A DNA stretch of 14,923 nt. Source: Larix sibirica. Its lineage: Eukaryota; Streptophyta; Pinopsida; Pinales; Pinaceae. The notes beneath the pieces were generated by a model. That model had not been told where the DNA came from. It made no database searches and worked only from the letters and a program-made list of their open reading frames with translations. Shown piece after piece: positions 1 to 8,720 of the stretch. The position numbers and the translations under genes are program-made. The first letter of the stretch is position 1. Every line of letters starts with the position of its first letter. The stretch is taken from positions 1 through 14,923 of the forward strand of contig NWUY0300003173.1 in the NCBI GenBank assembly GCA_004151065.3, in the 5' to 3' direction.

Positions 1-87
1 TGTGAACAGGATAAAGAATGAGAAACAAGGCATATTGTAGAATATCATACAAAACAATAAATTTATCTCAGGTTGAATGACCACATT

Positions 88-1330
88 GATGATGCTTAGG
101 AGGATTTTTCCTTTCTTTATGTCTTTGTTGTTGAATTAGGGCACAACCATAAAAAATATGGGGGTAATAGAGAATTCAAACAATTATAATGTGAATGAAA
201 TTGCTTGGGCATAGTTCTTTTTGCCACCTTATCTAGGCTGGTTGGGGCAGGATTTGGTTTGTCGCATGCCTTGTTTGTGAGGGGCCATACTAGGAAAACA
301 ATTATGCTCGTCAATGATTTTATTGCAATAAAGTGTGCAAGATGCCTTCTTCAATCTGCAACACTACCCATAATTTTGCTCTTTTTTATTCCTTTAGTGT
401 TGAATTAGGGTGCAACCATAAAAGAGATGTGGGGGGCAGAGAATTGACATAATTATATTGTGATTGCAGTTTCTTGGGCGCAATATGGACTTGTTATTCA
501 AATTCATAATTTTTCTTGCTTAAGTGTTTGCATCATCAACTTCTTAAATGAATCCTTTATTCAACATTTTCATTTAGGGGAAAAGGTGCAGATCGCACCC
601 TCAACAATGCCAAGAATAGATTTCTTTGCAAACTAAATACTTGATATAGCAAAATAATGCTAATCTACATATGTTTCAATGCTTAAAACCCTCCTTGGAG
701 AGAAATGAAAACAGTAACATTCGTCCAAGAGGGAGTTACAAGAAGTACAAGTGCAAAGAAAACTAAAAAAGAATGGCAATGCAAACCTGCAAACCGGGTG
801 AAAAGTCGAGAAAGTTAGCATTTACACCCCATGCACAACATCATTAAATATGGAAACATGTGTGCATGCCAACCCTATATTTCGTTTCTAGTTGTGGTCA
901 AGCAATGTTCTCATTCTTTTCTTCCTAGTTTACTCCAACTATAATGTTTTTTCTCACCTTATCTAAGCTGGTGGGGATAGCCCTTTACTCATGGCATTCC
1001 TTGATTGCTAGGGGACATAATAGGAAAGCAATTTTGCTCTTTACTAGATCTAATAGGCTGTCAGGATTTAAGAAAGATGTTTTCTATTTTCTTTTTGTGG
1101 ATGATCGAGGATTGTTTTACAGTCATAAGTGTGCATGATGCCTTATTGAGGCTGCGATAATGCCTAGTCTTTTTCCTTTTTTTATGTCTTCCCTATTGAA
1201 TTAGGGTGTAATAAAAAAAGATGGGGGTCACAGAGAATTCAAATCATTATATTGTGAATGAAGTTGCTTGAGCACAATATGAACTTGTTGAACTTTATAA
1301 TTGTTATTGCTTAAGTGCTTATACTATTCT
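88..1330 (+). repeat. Degenerate repeat cluster, units A (three copies) and B (two copies)
   Basis: Unit A occurs at about 88-212, 331-537 and 1126-1326. It is recognised by a shared 'ttgaattaggg' followed by a G-rich 'atgggggt'-like stretch, 'agagaatt', 'attgtgaatga'-like words and 'cttgggc/cttgagc'. Unit B occurs at about 215-312 and 945-1042, sharing 'ccttatcta-gctgg', 'aggggccata/aggggacata' and 'aggaaa-caatt'. The order is A-B-A, then B-A after about 400 bp. The copies are diverged with indels, so they are old. Short open frames at 205-408 and 944-1138 have similar peptides only because they lie in the two B copies. I do not recognise the family; a retrotransposon untranslated region or LTR remnant is possible. 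Confidence 0.6.
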
Positions 1331-1617
1331 CTCATGCGTTCATACTGTTGATGCTTATATTTTTGTTGTTATTATATTTCTATTGGAATAGTACAGTGCA
1401 CACGGTATGTATATATCGTAAATAACTAGATGTTAGTAAAAAGACAGAATACCTAAAGGGAATTTCTTGTGTATTGAACAAAACATGCTTAATATTCAAG
1501 TACATGATATTTTCAATTGTTCTTGTTTAAGTTCCTATATTATTCTCTCGTGCATTCATACCGTGAATTTTCTTATATTGTTTTTGTTACTATAATTCTA
1601 TTAGAAAAGTGTAATGC
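1299..1617 (+). repeat. Direct repeat pair of about 100 bp (1299-1399 and 1515-1617)
   Basis: Both copies run from 'aattgtt-ttg-ttaagt' through 'attctctc-tgc-ttcata' to an 'attctatt-gaa-agt' ending. They differ by scattered substitutions and small indels. The first copy overlaps the 3' end of the third unit A, so this extends the same repeat family. No coding potential is seen in either copy. Confidence 0.6.
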
Positions 1618-1701
1618 TTTGTGAGTTTCTCCAACCCCTACGTGCTCTTGATCTCTTCACAACCACTTGGCATTTAGCTTGTGCTAATGTGTCAAATGTC
1701 C

Positions 1702-2027
1702 CTACAACCCTCTTGCTTCTATTATATGCAACATTCCCACAAGAAAATGACACAAAGTGCACATCAAAAACAAGAACACCAAGCTTAAACCTCTTGCCAT
1801 CACACAAAATCCAACTTGGGAACGCGTTAATCCAAACACTTACATGATATTTGAGGCACCTTTTTCAAAGGCTAAAATGCTACTTCGTAAATCGACGTAT
1901 ATCATTTAGTGTTAACTCAACCACCTTTCCATAAGGTTGGAAAACTACTGCAACCCTCCTACCAAGGCTATATGCAACATGCCCATTTTCCCACTGCAAC
2001 TTTCGAGGCACCTTTATCAAAGCCTAA
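1702..2027 (+). repeat. Direct repeat pair in low-complexity non-coding DNA
   Basis: Two blocks recur in the same order. 'ctacaaccctc...tatatgcaacat' at 1702-1740 matches 1945-1986. 'ttgaggcacctttttcaaag' at 1851-1870 matches 2002-2021 with two or three changes. The spacing between blocks is shorter in the second copy. This points to a diverged tandem or segmental duplication. The open frames across it on both strands (about 1601-1847) lack any recognisable domain and I do not call a gene. Confidence 0.5.
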
Positions 2028-2099
2028 CCAAGGAACGAGGTTGCAAAATCCCCCTCAAAAAGCTTGAAAAATGTGGCGTCTTGCGATTGCATGAAAAAA

Positions 2100-3262
2100 C
2101 TAATAGGTAGCTTTGGTCAATCATATCATTTACTAAAATATAGTGTTTTTAAGCTCTCTAAGTTGGGCTAAGTGTCGCATGCTTTGGGGCATTTGGCATC
2201 CACCAACATTCAATATCTCCAATCAAGAAACAATATTTGGTTGTGTGTGTGCAATATGCACATCCAGAGTAGTTGGATGGTCCCTTTCTCTTGCCTCTTT
2301 TGTAGGGTAGCAAAGTCATTGACTTTTATGTCCCTTTCATTTTTGTTATCTTTCTTAGTGAAATATTTTCTCTTGTTGGGGTTCCACGGTGTTGAAGCGT
2401 GTGGGTTTTGATCAGATAATTATGCCATACAATGTAACAATCATTGTTTAGTTTCGTTTAGCATTAAAAATTTGTGCCTTGTATATATGATCTATTATGT
2501 GTGGTAATTGCTTTTGAAAGCTTTGCATGATATCAAGCTAGAACAATAGATCGAGTGCGAGAATGCACCTTGGAATTGAAATCAAGTTAAAATTTTTTAA
2601 AGAGATCTATTGTAGCTATTAGGAATTTGTAGAGTGTGTGCTGATATATTGCTCTCACAAAAAACAGTGTCTTTTGGAATCAATGGTATTTAGAGAAGGC
2701 ATGAAGACATATGCATTCATGTTTGGTAATAGCATAAAAATGGTCCTGCAGGAGACACACTAGGCCTTATTCTTTGATAGAAAATAATTAGCCTGAACTC
2801 TAGCAAACTTGACCTTCAACAACCTTTGCTTCTATAGGGCTCAAGTCCTTGCACACTCGAAGCATGGGGCTACATGGAAAATCTATGGACACCAAAAACT
2901 GTGTTGTTTGTTTTCTAGTGTTTTCCAATGTGTATGTTCATACATGCAATTCCTCAATGCAGTTGTGCACTAATCGAAGAAAATGTCACATTGCTAGTGA
3001 CACTTGAGGATACCTTACAGTTGTATGCTAGTGGCATGTCAATTGTGTATATATGGAGGCAAATAATACAATACTACTGCTATTCTGAGAACCAATTTTT
3101 CTTTGCATAAGATAAATAGGCAAGGAAAAAAAATGAAGAAACCAATCGATGTAGCACTTGCAAAATAGGTATTGTTAAATATTCTCAAGTAGGCTGGGAA
3201 TAGATAAAAAAAGGTCAACAAGTGCAAAGAAAATTTTCCACAAATCAAACAAAGAAAAGCTC
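2100..3262. other. Stretch with no recognisable gene
   Basis: This is AT-rich sequence with only short open frames (for example 2172-2411 and 2928-3110 on +, and 3039-3248 on -). Their translations are hydrophobic and low-complexity and match no family I know. No transfer RNA, LTR ends or retrotransposon gag/protease motifs are visible. The last part matters because the retroelement to the right of the inverted-repeat block lacks its left half, and that half is not here. Confidence 0.6.
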
Positions 3263-3445
3263 CAATGGCTATACAGCTACAATTGAGCTATTTAAAACCT
3301 TTTTAAGTAAGGTGTCAAAGGACAAAAAAAAAGCAGCAGTGGTCTGAAGGAACTGTGCAACAATGCAAAAAAAGAACACTGTGCAAAATTTCACAAATTG
3401 TAAACTAGTAGTAGAGGCTGTTACATATACATGTTTTCTTTTTTC
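3263..3445 (+). repeat. Left arm of long inverted repeat
   Basis: The sequence from 'caatggctatacagctacaa' to about 3445 matches the reverse complement of 12713-12899. The match is gapped and moderately conserved. It includes a 19-base perfect block (3417-3435 against 12730-12748, reading 'gctgttacatatacatgtt' here) and good matches such as 'aaggaactg', 'acaatgcaaaaa' and 'taaacta'. Weaker similarity may continue inward to about 3490. Outside 3263 the similarity to the right arm stops. No target-site duplication is evident between the two flanks. I found this by reading the two stretches against each other. Confidence 0.75.
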
Positions 3446-3640
3446 CTTTTTTTTCCCTTTTAGGATTTTGATATTCAAAATTTTCAATTGATAAAATATA
3501 TTTTCTTTATTTCTATGGATACTATTTTGAGCTATATTTCTTGCAAAATTTCTTCATCTTTTATGCAACTATTTGGAATGTATTTATGTCTAGATTCTAT
3601 TGTGATACATATTGATTTCTCTTTCATTTTAAATTTCCCT

Positions 3641-3899
3641 ATTATAAAATATGCAAGGAGAAACGAGAGTATTTTTTTTTAAAAGGCGCAGATTTATTAG
3701 CTTTTGCAGCACACGCTTGTAAATTTGATATCTTCCTAATTAAATCTTGTCTGCAACGACATATTGGTGTATCTTCATTTTTTAGTTTCATGTTATGAAA
3801 TCTACAAGGAGAAACAAGGAGAGTCTATTTTTAAAGTGCATATTTATTAGCTTCTACAATACATACTTGTAAATTCTATATCTTCCCATTTAAATCTCT
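3641..3899 (+). repeat. Direct repeat pair of about 107 bp (3641-3750 and 3793-3899)
   Basis: Both copies share 'aaggagaaac', a T/A run, 'atttattagctt', 'acttgtaaatt' or its 'gcttgtaaatt' variant, 'atatcttcc' and 'taaatct'. They are separated by about 40 bp and differ by substitutions. They lie just inside the left inverted repeat and upstream of the OTU modules, where a promoter or 5' leader of the transposon would be expected. No coding potential is seen. A regulatory role is possible but not shown. Confidence 0.65.
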
Positions 3900-4343
3900 A
3901 TTTTTTTACTTGTTATTTCTTTTATTTTCTCACGTAGTATGTTCAAAAAAACAAGTTTTACCTGATTCCTTATGAGGATCTCGTGGTGTTTCAATATTCT
4001 CAAGAGCATTAACAAAATTACAGAATCACTATTTTCCTATTGTTGTGGTTCTTTTACAATGGAAATTCTATTTTATTATTGTCTGCAATATTGCTGAATT
4101 TTTCTTTTGTTTTAATAGGAATTTTTTAAACTATCATTTATATGTGCTTGAATCCTTGCCTACAAGTTATTCCTTTCTTATTGAAAGAACAATTGAACTG
4201 TATACAGTTTTCACCTGCCACTTGCAATGTGCCTGGTAAAAACTTTTGCTAGATACATTTAACATCAACATATATTGTAGTCGTAAAAGCATATTCCTTG
4301 TTCCATTGTTCTTGTATAGTGTGCTTATATTTCAATCATTTCT
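3900..4343. other. Non-coding leader before the OTU module, nothing recognised
   Basis: This is T-rich sequence with no recognisable domain in any frame. A 64-codon open frame at 4045-4239 encodes a Phe/Leu/Ile-rich peptide typical of translated AT-rich DNA. It could be the 5' leader or the badly decayed amino terminus of the transposon protein. Confidence 0.5.
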
Positions 4344-4925
4344 ATGAATCGACAATTAGATCGTTATTGCGAACAATGTCCCTTGGATATTCCTTGTGCT
4401 TTTGCAATGTTCAATTCAAATGTTCATGGCATTGATTCTATATTTGCTAGACATGGGCTATTTCGCTTGAGAAACTTCTATTATCGGCTAGGGAACTATT
4501 TGTTCAATGCACTTGCAGTTTTGATGCATTTCCGATATTCATGTATTGAAATTAGATAAAGAATAGTAAATCACTTTAGGGTAAATTTGGTTTGTAGACA
4601 CCCAAAATCTATTCATTCAATCAAAACATAATTAAGTCGTGGTTTCCTCTATGAATTGCATGGTGTGAATGAGACAAATGCATATTTGCATCGAATGTCT
4701 TTGCCTACTACACAGTTGAAAATCACTTTAGAAACTGGTCTTTGGGGTGATATTTTATGTGTCAAATGGTTTTCAAAATGGCTAAATGTTTCAGTCTACA
4801 TTTGGCCATTTGAAAAAAAGACAAAGTCTCTATATTTCAAATCCAATCGCAGTGAACATGAGATTAATATTATGTTCCATGATAGGGTCATGGAATGCAG
4901 ACACTTTGAGCCATTGCTATCATGA
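4344..4925 (+). pseudogene. First OTU-like cysteine protease module of the transposon, inactivated
   Basis: The translation matches the OTU cysteine-protease (deubiquitinase-like) fold found in Helentron proteins. The catalytic-Cys loop reads 'GNYLFNAL' (residues 50-57), where the family has Gly-Asn-Cys-Leu-Phe. The catalytic Cys is Tyr here (codon tat, 4497-4499). A middle block 'WGDILCVKWFSKWLNVSVYI' and the catalytic-His end block 'HFEPLL' are kept. The reading frame is continuous across 4344-4925 but has stops at 4557-4559 and about 4632-4634. The ATG at 4344 is only the first Met in the frame; the real start is unknown. In an intact element this module would be fused to the Rep/helicase protein. 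It is followed at once by a second OTU-like module in the same frame. Confidence 0.7.
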
Positions 4926-5490
4926 TAATTGAATCCATACATTGGCCATGTGCAAAGAGCATCAGTTGCATGTTCAGTTGAAAATGACACTCCAGTGTAT
5001 CACTTGGACATGTTATCAATTTCCCATGCATTGTCACAACATCATATTATTCTAATTGATTTTGTTTCCAATGATTGCCATGAATCATTGTTTGAATCAA
5101 TATGCACATTAAAAATGGGCTTTGATGTTCCCTCTTTGTGAAAGATAGTAGCACATGCCTTCTATAATTGTTACAATGGAAGTGACATTAAGGGAATTGA
5201 ATGTTTCAATAACTATCTAATGAATAAGTATATAATGAAAGAGCAATCCATTGCTACTCTAGAAGCATATATTTTCAATTTGTCAAAGTTATATAGAGAA
5301 GGAAATATAGAAGGAGGATCATCTGCATTGCAGTGGCTATCTAAACTTTGCAATGTCAATATACATATCTGGAGCATCTAGTGGAAGAAAATCCCTGCAA
5401 GATTCCATTCGTCATGTGCCTCATCAAATACACTCTATCTAATGCAATTTTCTATTGACATTGGTCATTGCGAAAGAAACAAGAAGTCGA
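4926..5490 (+). pseudogene. Second OTU-like module in tandem, inactivated
   Basis: After two adjacent stops (4923-4928) the same frame carries on into a second block. It contains 'NDCHESLFESI', which resembles an OTU Cys loop (Asp-Cys-x-Phe-x-x-Ile type) with extra residues. Further on come 'GGSSALQWLSKLCNVNIHIW', parallel to the middle block of the first module, and 'NTLYLMQFSIDIGHCE', parallel to its His-containing end. Stops occur at 5139-5141 and about 5379-5381, but no frameshift is needed from 4344 to 5490. The parallel with module 1 suggests a duplication or a bilobed OTU region. Assignment as OTU is less certain than for module 1. Confidence 0.5.
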
Positions 5491-5494
5491 TGTC

Positions 5495-5877
5495 AATCCA
5501 TGCATATTTCCACATGGCATGGATTTTTGTATTTAGAAAGGAACGAATCCTACTGCAAATAGCATGTTGCTTTCTCAAATTTGCAATAACGTTGGTATAG
5601 GAAGTTGCGTAGAAAATTTTCCATATGAGAGAAATATGTCTATTCATGAAATATTTAGTCATAAAGATACAAACATGCGTGCAATGAATCTAAACTTATA
5701 GGAGAATAGGACATAGAATTTGAGCATTTCATAGTAGTAAATGTCAAAGAGGCAAGCGCTTGAAAATATATCCATGGCACTAGAATTAAAACATTGCACA
5801 TACTAAAATGAAGAATAAGAGCATAGAAACATGTTCCTCCAATTAGGAAAAGGAGACATGTAAATGATTCAATATTA
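5495..5877 (+). pseudogene. Degraded linker between OTU and DUF6570 modules
   Basis: Frame 2 of this stretch gives coding-like segments, for example 'SQICNNVGIGSCVENFPYER' around 5570-5630 and 'KRQALENISMALELKHCTY' around 5745-5805. They are separated by many stops, including three in a row near 5730-5738. It links the OTU region (frame 0) to the next module (frame 1), so a frameshift lies at each end. I do not recognise a domain in it. It is included because it connects recognisable parts of the same former protein. Confidence 0.4.
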
Positions 5878-6552
5878 ATGAAAGCATACTTGAAACTCAT
5901 TAATGACACACCAACGTACCCTTGCTTCTTTTGCGAGCACTTTCATTTCCAAAAGCACATGGGCATAGTCAACTATACCGACATTTTGAACCATGCATCT
6001 TTGTCAATGGATTATGATCTAAAGACAATTGAAATAAACCAACAAATTTGCAAAAAATGTAAGAAATCTTTGAGAAATGGAAAGATTCCTCCATTTGCAA
6101 TTCCTTCACAAATCCATCACAATGAAAAGATAGAATGTGTTATAAGTTTAATGCCACTAGAAGACAGATTAGTTTCTCCAAGAATAGACTTTTCTCATAT
6201 AAGACAACTAGGATACAAAATAGCACAATTTTCACTTACAAGAACAATTATAAGTGTGCCTCCCAACTTGGAAAAGATACAAATGGCATTTCCTAGAATC
6301 CTACAAGATCCAGAGATAGTTGTCGTGATGCTGAAAAGAAAATTGGAATACAAGAGTGTGTATATATCTGAGAAGGGTCGTCCTTGCAATTTCATGATTT
6401 CTTTAAGTGAGCTATGCAACACTTCTCTCTATAGATTTCAGAACATTTCCATTGATGATACATGGGAGAAAATTTTCAATGAACACATCAAACAAGAAAA
6501 TAACTCTCCAATGCAAATGGAATCAATTGATTGTAGTGATTATGAAACATAA
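5878..6552 (+). pseudogene. DUF6570 module of Helitron-like protein (longest surviving open segment)
   Basis: This 224-codon segment matches DUF6570, a domain found just upstream of the Rep region in many Helitron-like proteins. Visible marks are two Cys pairs (C16/C19 and C58/C61) that look like a zinc site, then 'NGKIPPFAIP', the block 'LEDRLVSPRIDFSHIRQLG' (about residues 94-112), 'LKRKLEYKSVY', and a final 'SLYRFQNISI'. The role of DUF6570 is unknown; DNA or zinc binding is an inference. The segment is uninterrupted. The same frame continues past its stop (6550-6552) into the Rep amino-terminal part, so this is one piece of a longer broken gene and not a complete protein. The Met at 5878 is an internal Met. 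Confidence 0.75.
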
Positions 6553-7140
6553 CTAGAACTTGATACTCAAACAATGGTGCATGGCTATGTGCAGCCCCAT
6601 TTAATAGATTATCTTGATAATGAAATTATACAAATAACACCTTTCGAAGGATTCCATCCATTGGGCATTTTCCAGGACAAGTTTTATGAGGAACTCAACT
6701 TCCCTACATTTTTCTTTGGATTTAGTCAGCCTGAAGATATGACAAATCAATTTAGTTTCCAGCAAATTTCACAATGGGAATTGAACCATGTCATGATAGA
6801 ATTTTCAATGCACAATGTGAATACCTTCTTCAAGCCAATGTGCATTCTCATAAATCAAATTTCAAATTTTGCATGGATTTCCATACAACAAGGAGAGCTC
6901 AAAGGAAAACCTCTTGTTGCAAAAGATGTAAGATAAAAGACAAATATTGGGAAAATATTGAAATATCCAATTGCTTATCGATCTCTTAGAAGCATACACA
7001 CGTCACCCAACTAATTTGAACATATAAAAAAGGATGTCTTTGCAATGATTCAACAAGTTGGGTCACCCACGTTTTTTGTCACTTTTACTAGTGTTAAACA
7101 TCTTTGGCTTCCTTTGTACAATGCATTGCAATAAGCTACA
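6553..7140 (+). pseudogene. Helitron-like Rep region, amino-terminal part
   Basis: Frame 1 continues without frameshift from DUF6570. It contains blocks typical of the segment before the HUH nuclease: 'PLGIFQDKFYEELNFPTFFF' (about 6658-6717), 'QISQWELNH', a basic 'GELKGKPLVAKDVR', and then 'FAMIQQVGSPTFFVTFTSVK' (about 7042-7101). The last matches the Helitron_like_N signature Gly-x-Pro-Thr-Phe-Phe-Val-Thr-Phe. Stops fall at 6550-6552, 6934-6936, about 7012-7014 and about 7132-7134. Many in-frame hydrophobic and aromatic landmarks survive, which places the inactivation after a period as a functional gene. The overlapping frame-0 reading at 6774-6989 is a shadow. Confidence 0.75.
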
Positions 7141-7149
7141 AAAAAAGTG

Positions 7150-7655
7150 TTTAGACAAACACGACGAAAGAAACATTGATCAATCGATTGAATGATTAAT
7201 AAGAAAAAACCCTATAACATGCACTTGCTACTATATGCATAAAATTTCATCAATGTGTGCTTTTAATCTTAACCAATTCTGACTTGTTTGGGGAAATAGA
7301 GGACTACATATTTATAATTGAATTTCAAAGAAAAAGAAATGAACATGACCATGGATTGCTTTGGATAAAAAATGCTCCTGTGTATCGACAGTCCATTGAT
7401 GCTGACATAATACGATTTTTTTATAGATACTTGTATTTTGTTTCTTCACTTCTTATAGATGACTTGGTGAAGATGTAGACACATCACCATACAAAGAGTT
7501 GTGAAAAATATCGGCATTACAATTGCAAATTTAATTTTCCTTTCCCTTCAATGAACAAACTTCTATTTTACAACATTTGAAAAATCGTGATGATAGCACT
7601 ATTAAAAAAGAAAAATAAATATTCTCCTTCTAGAGCATAAAATATATCCAAATAA
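7150..7655 (+). pseudogene. Rep HUH nuclease motif region
   Basis: The segment 'NPITCTCYYMHKI' (about 7205-7245) reads in frame 2 and is followed by a shift to frame 0. Frame 0 from 7257 holds the HUH site: 'EFQRKRNEHDHGLLWI', with the two metal-binding His at 7344-7346 and 7350-7352 preserved. The histidines coordinate the divalent ion for the nicking and joining of single strands by rolling-circle Rep proteins. Canonical Helitrons have Arg-Gly-x-Pro-His-x-His here; the Asn-Glu-His-Asp-His form agrees with the Helentron branch as I remember it. After the stop at 7476-7478 the frame goes on to 'YNCKFNFPFPSMNK', the Cys-x-Phe-x-Phe-Pro block that follows in the family. Decay is heavy between 7545 and 7655. 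Confidence 0.7.
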
Positions 7656-8176
7656 CATGTCCTTTGACATGCTCCTAAAAAGAGATCCATCTAATGTATG
7701 GATCAATGCCTTTTGCAAACAATTCTAGTTGTGTGGCATTCAAATACAGATGCATATTTCATCTTGGATGCATATGCTGCAACAACAAAATGTGGTTCTT
7801 ACATTACAGAAATGGATTGGAAAATGACATCCATATTAAAAAAAATAGGGAAAAATGCTTGCTTGGAAATGATGTGAAAAATGAAACAATTCACAAGCTT
7901 GGAATGCACTTCTCAATATGCAACATATGTCAATTTTCCAGGATATCTATATTTTTCTTTCCTTGCCACTGTACTCAGCTTCTAGGAAAACAATATTCAT
8001 TAATACCGGACATGTTGATAAAATAACTTATGTGCTTAAAAAGCCAAAGCTATTGCAACAAGAACTAGATGATTCAAAGAACATTGTCTTCCTGTCGCTT
8101 TTTGATAAATACATTACAAGACCTATTGAATTTGAACACATATGTTTGGTTGAGTATGCTTCTTACTACACATGAA
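7655..8176 (+). pseudogene. Rep tyrosine region and carboxy-terminal part
   Basis: Three frames are needed. Frame 1 gives 'DMLLKRDPSNVWINAF' (about 7667-7715). Frame 0 gives 'WHSNTDAYFILDAYAATTKC' ending near 7793, then 'GSYITEMDWKM'. Frame 1 from 7918 gives 'YIFLSLPLYSASRKTIFINT' and a tail to 8176. In related proteins the nicking tyrosines sit four residues apart (Tyr-x-x-x-Tyr) just after the 'DxYA' block. Here the first is Lys (codon aaa, 7788-7790) and the second is Tyr (tac, 7800-7802). Those assignments rest on remembered family spacing. A stop at 7875-7877 and at least two frameshifts make this non-functional. Confidence 0.65.
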
Positions 8177-8720
8177 CAAACGTTTGTCTAATAAAATGAC
8201 GGTGTGATGCTACAATATGATATGTTCAATATAATCAGCATAAGGATCCAGAAAAAAAAAATTTAGAGAAAAATGATGCTCTTTGTACCCTTTAGACAAA
8301 GCGAAAGTACTCTTCAAAAACATTTCAAAACATGGCAAAAGCATATCTATTGAAGAAAATGATCATATATTCGATAGAATAAAAATTCATAGCTAAGTCG
8401 AAAACAACTTAGGGTGACATCGACATAGCATCTAAAACAATTGACTCTAAAAAGGAGTAGTTGTTTATGATCCAAACAACTGAACATGACCAAAATGAGG
8501 CATCCACATGCGATATATATGACATTAAAAATGATCTTATGCATAAAATATTCTCTAGAAATCCTTCATCTAATGCTGGTAAGACTTTTGAAACCATTAA
8601 ACAACCATATATAATGAGAAAATAAGTTTACTATGATATTAGAAAAACTCTTAAGATCAACAACCAATAACAAAATAAAACATAATGAGAAAGTAAAATT
8701 ATCCGATAACTCCAATCCAT
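8177..8720 (+). pseudogene. Heavily decayed linker between Rep and helicase
   Basis: Only small islands of the former protein remain. 'MLFVPFRQSE' at about 8276-8305 corresponds to the Leu-Phe-Val-Pro-Phe-Arg block that lies between Rep and helicase in these proteins. A coding-like run after 8461 ends in 'NPSSNAGKTFETIKQPY' near 8610. Many stops and frame changes separate them. The minus-strand open frames at 8347-8597 are shadows of this stretch. Confidence 0.5.

Noticed and set aside
205-1138. Two open frames (205-408 and 944-1138) with similar peptides, which might suggest a conserved small protein
   Set aside because: They lie in the two B copies of a DNA repeat, and the similarity is explained by the DNA. 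The peptides diverge by indels outside the repeat core and match no known family.
1601-1847. Overlapping open frames on both strands
   Set aside because: No domain on either strand. The stretch is part of a diverged non-coding repeat.
3039-3248. Minus-strand open frame rich in Phe and Leu
   Set aside because: Typical translation of AT-rich DNA, with no motif, no neighbouring signal and no relation to the nearby element.
3263-3300. CACTA-type transposon ends, because both arms contain a 'ctacaa/actacaa' word near the start
   Set aside because: The word is inside the arm and not at its edge, no 3-base target duplication is visible, and the internal proteins are of the rolling-circle type and not CACTA transposase.
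3488-3682. Plus-strand open frame just inside the left arm
   Set aside because: Hydrophobic low-complexity peptide ending in an A/T run. It may overlap the inner edge of the inverted repeat, so a gene is not supported.
6774-6989. Open frame overlapping the Rep amino-terminal part
   Set aside because: It is in frame 0 over the frame-1 coding sequence that carries the family motifs, so it is a shadow.
7694-8026. 110-codon open frame with several Cys residues, a possible zinc protein
   Set aside because: The Rep landmarks read in other frames across the same bases (frame 0 to about 7920, then frame 1), so this frame 2 reading is a shadow.
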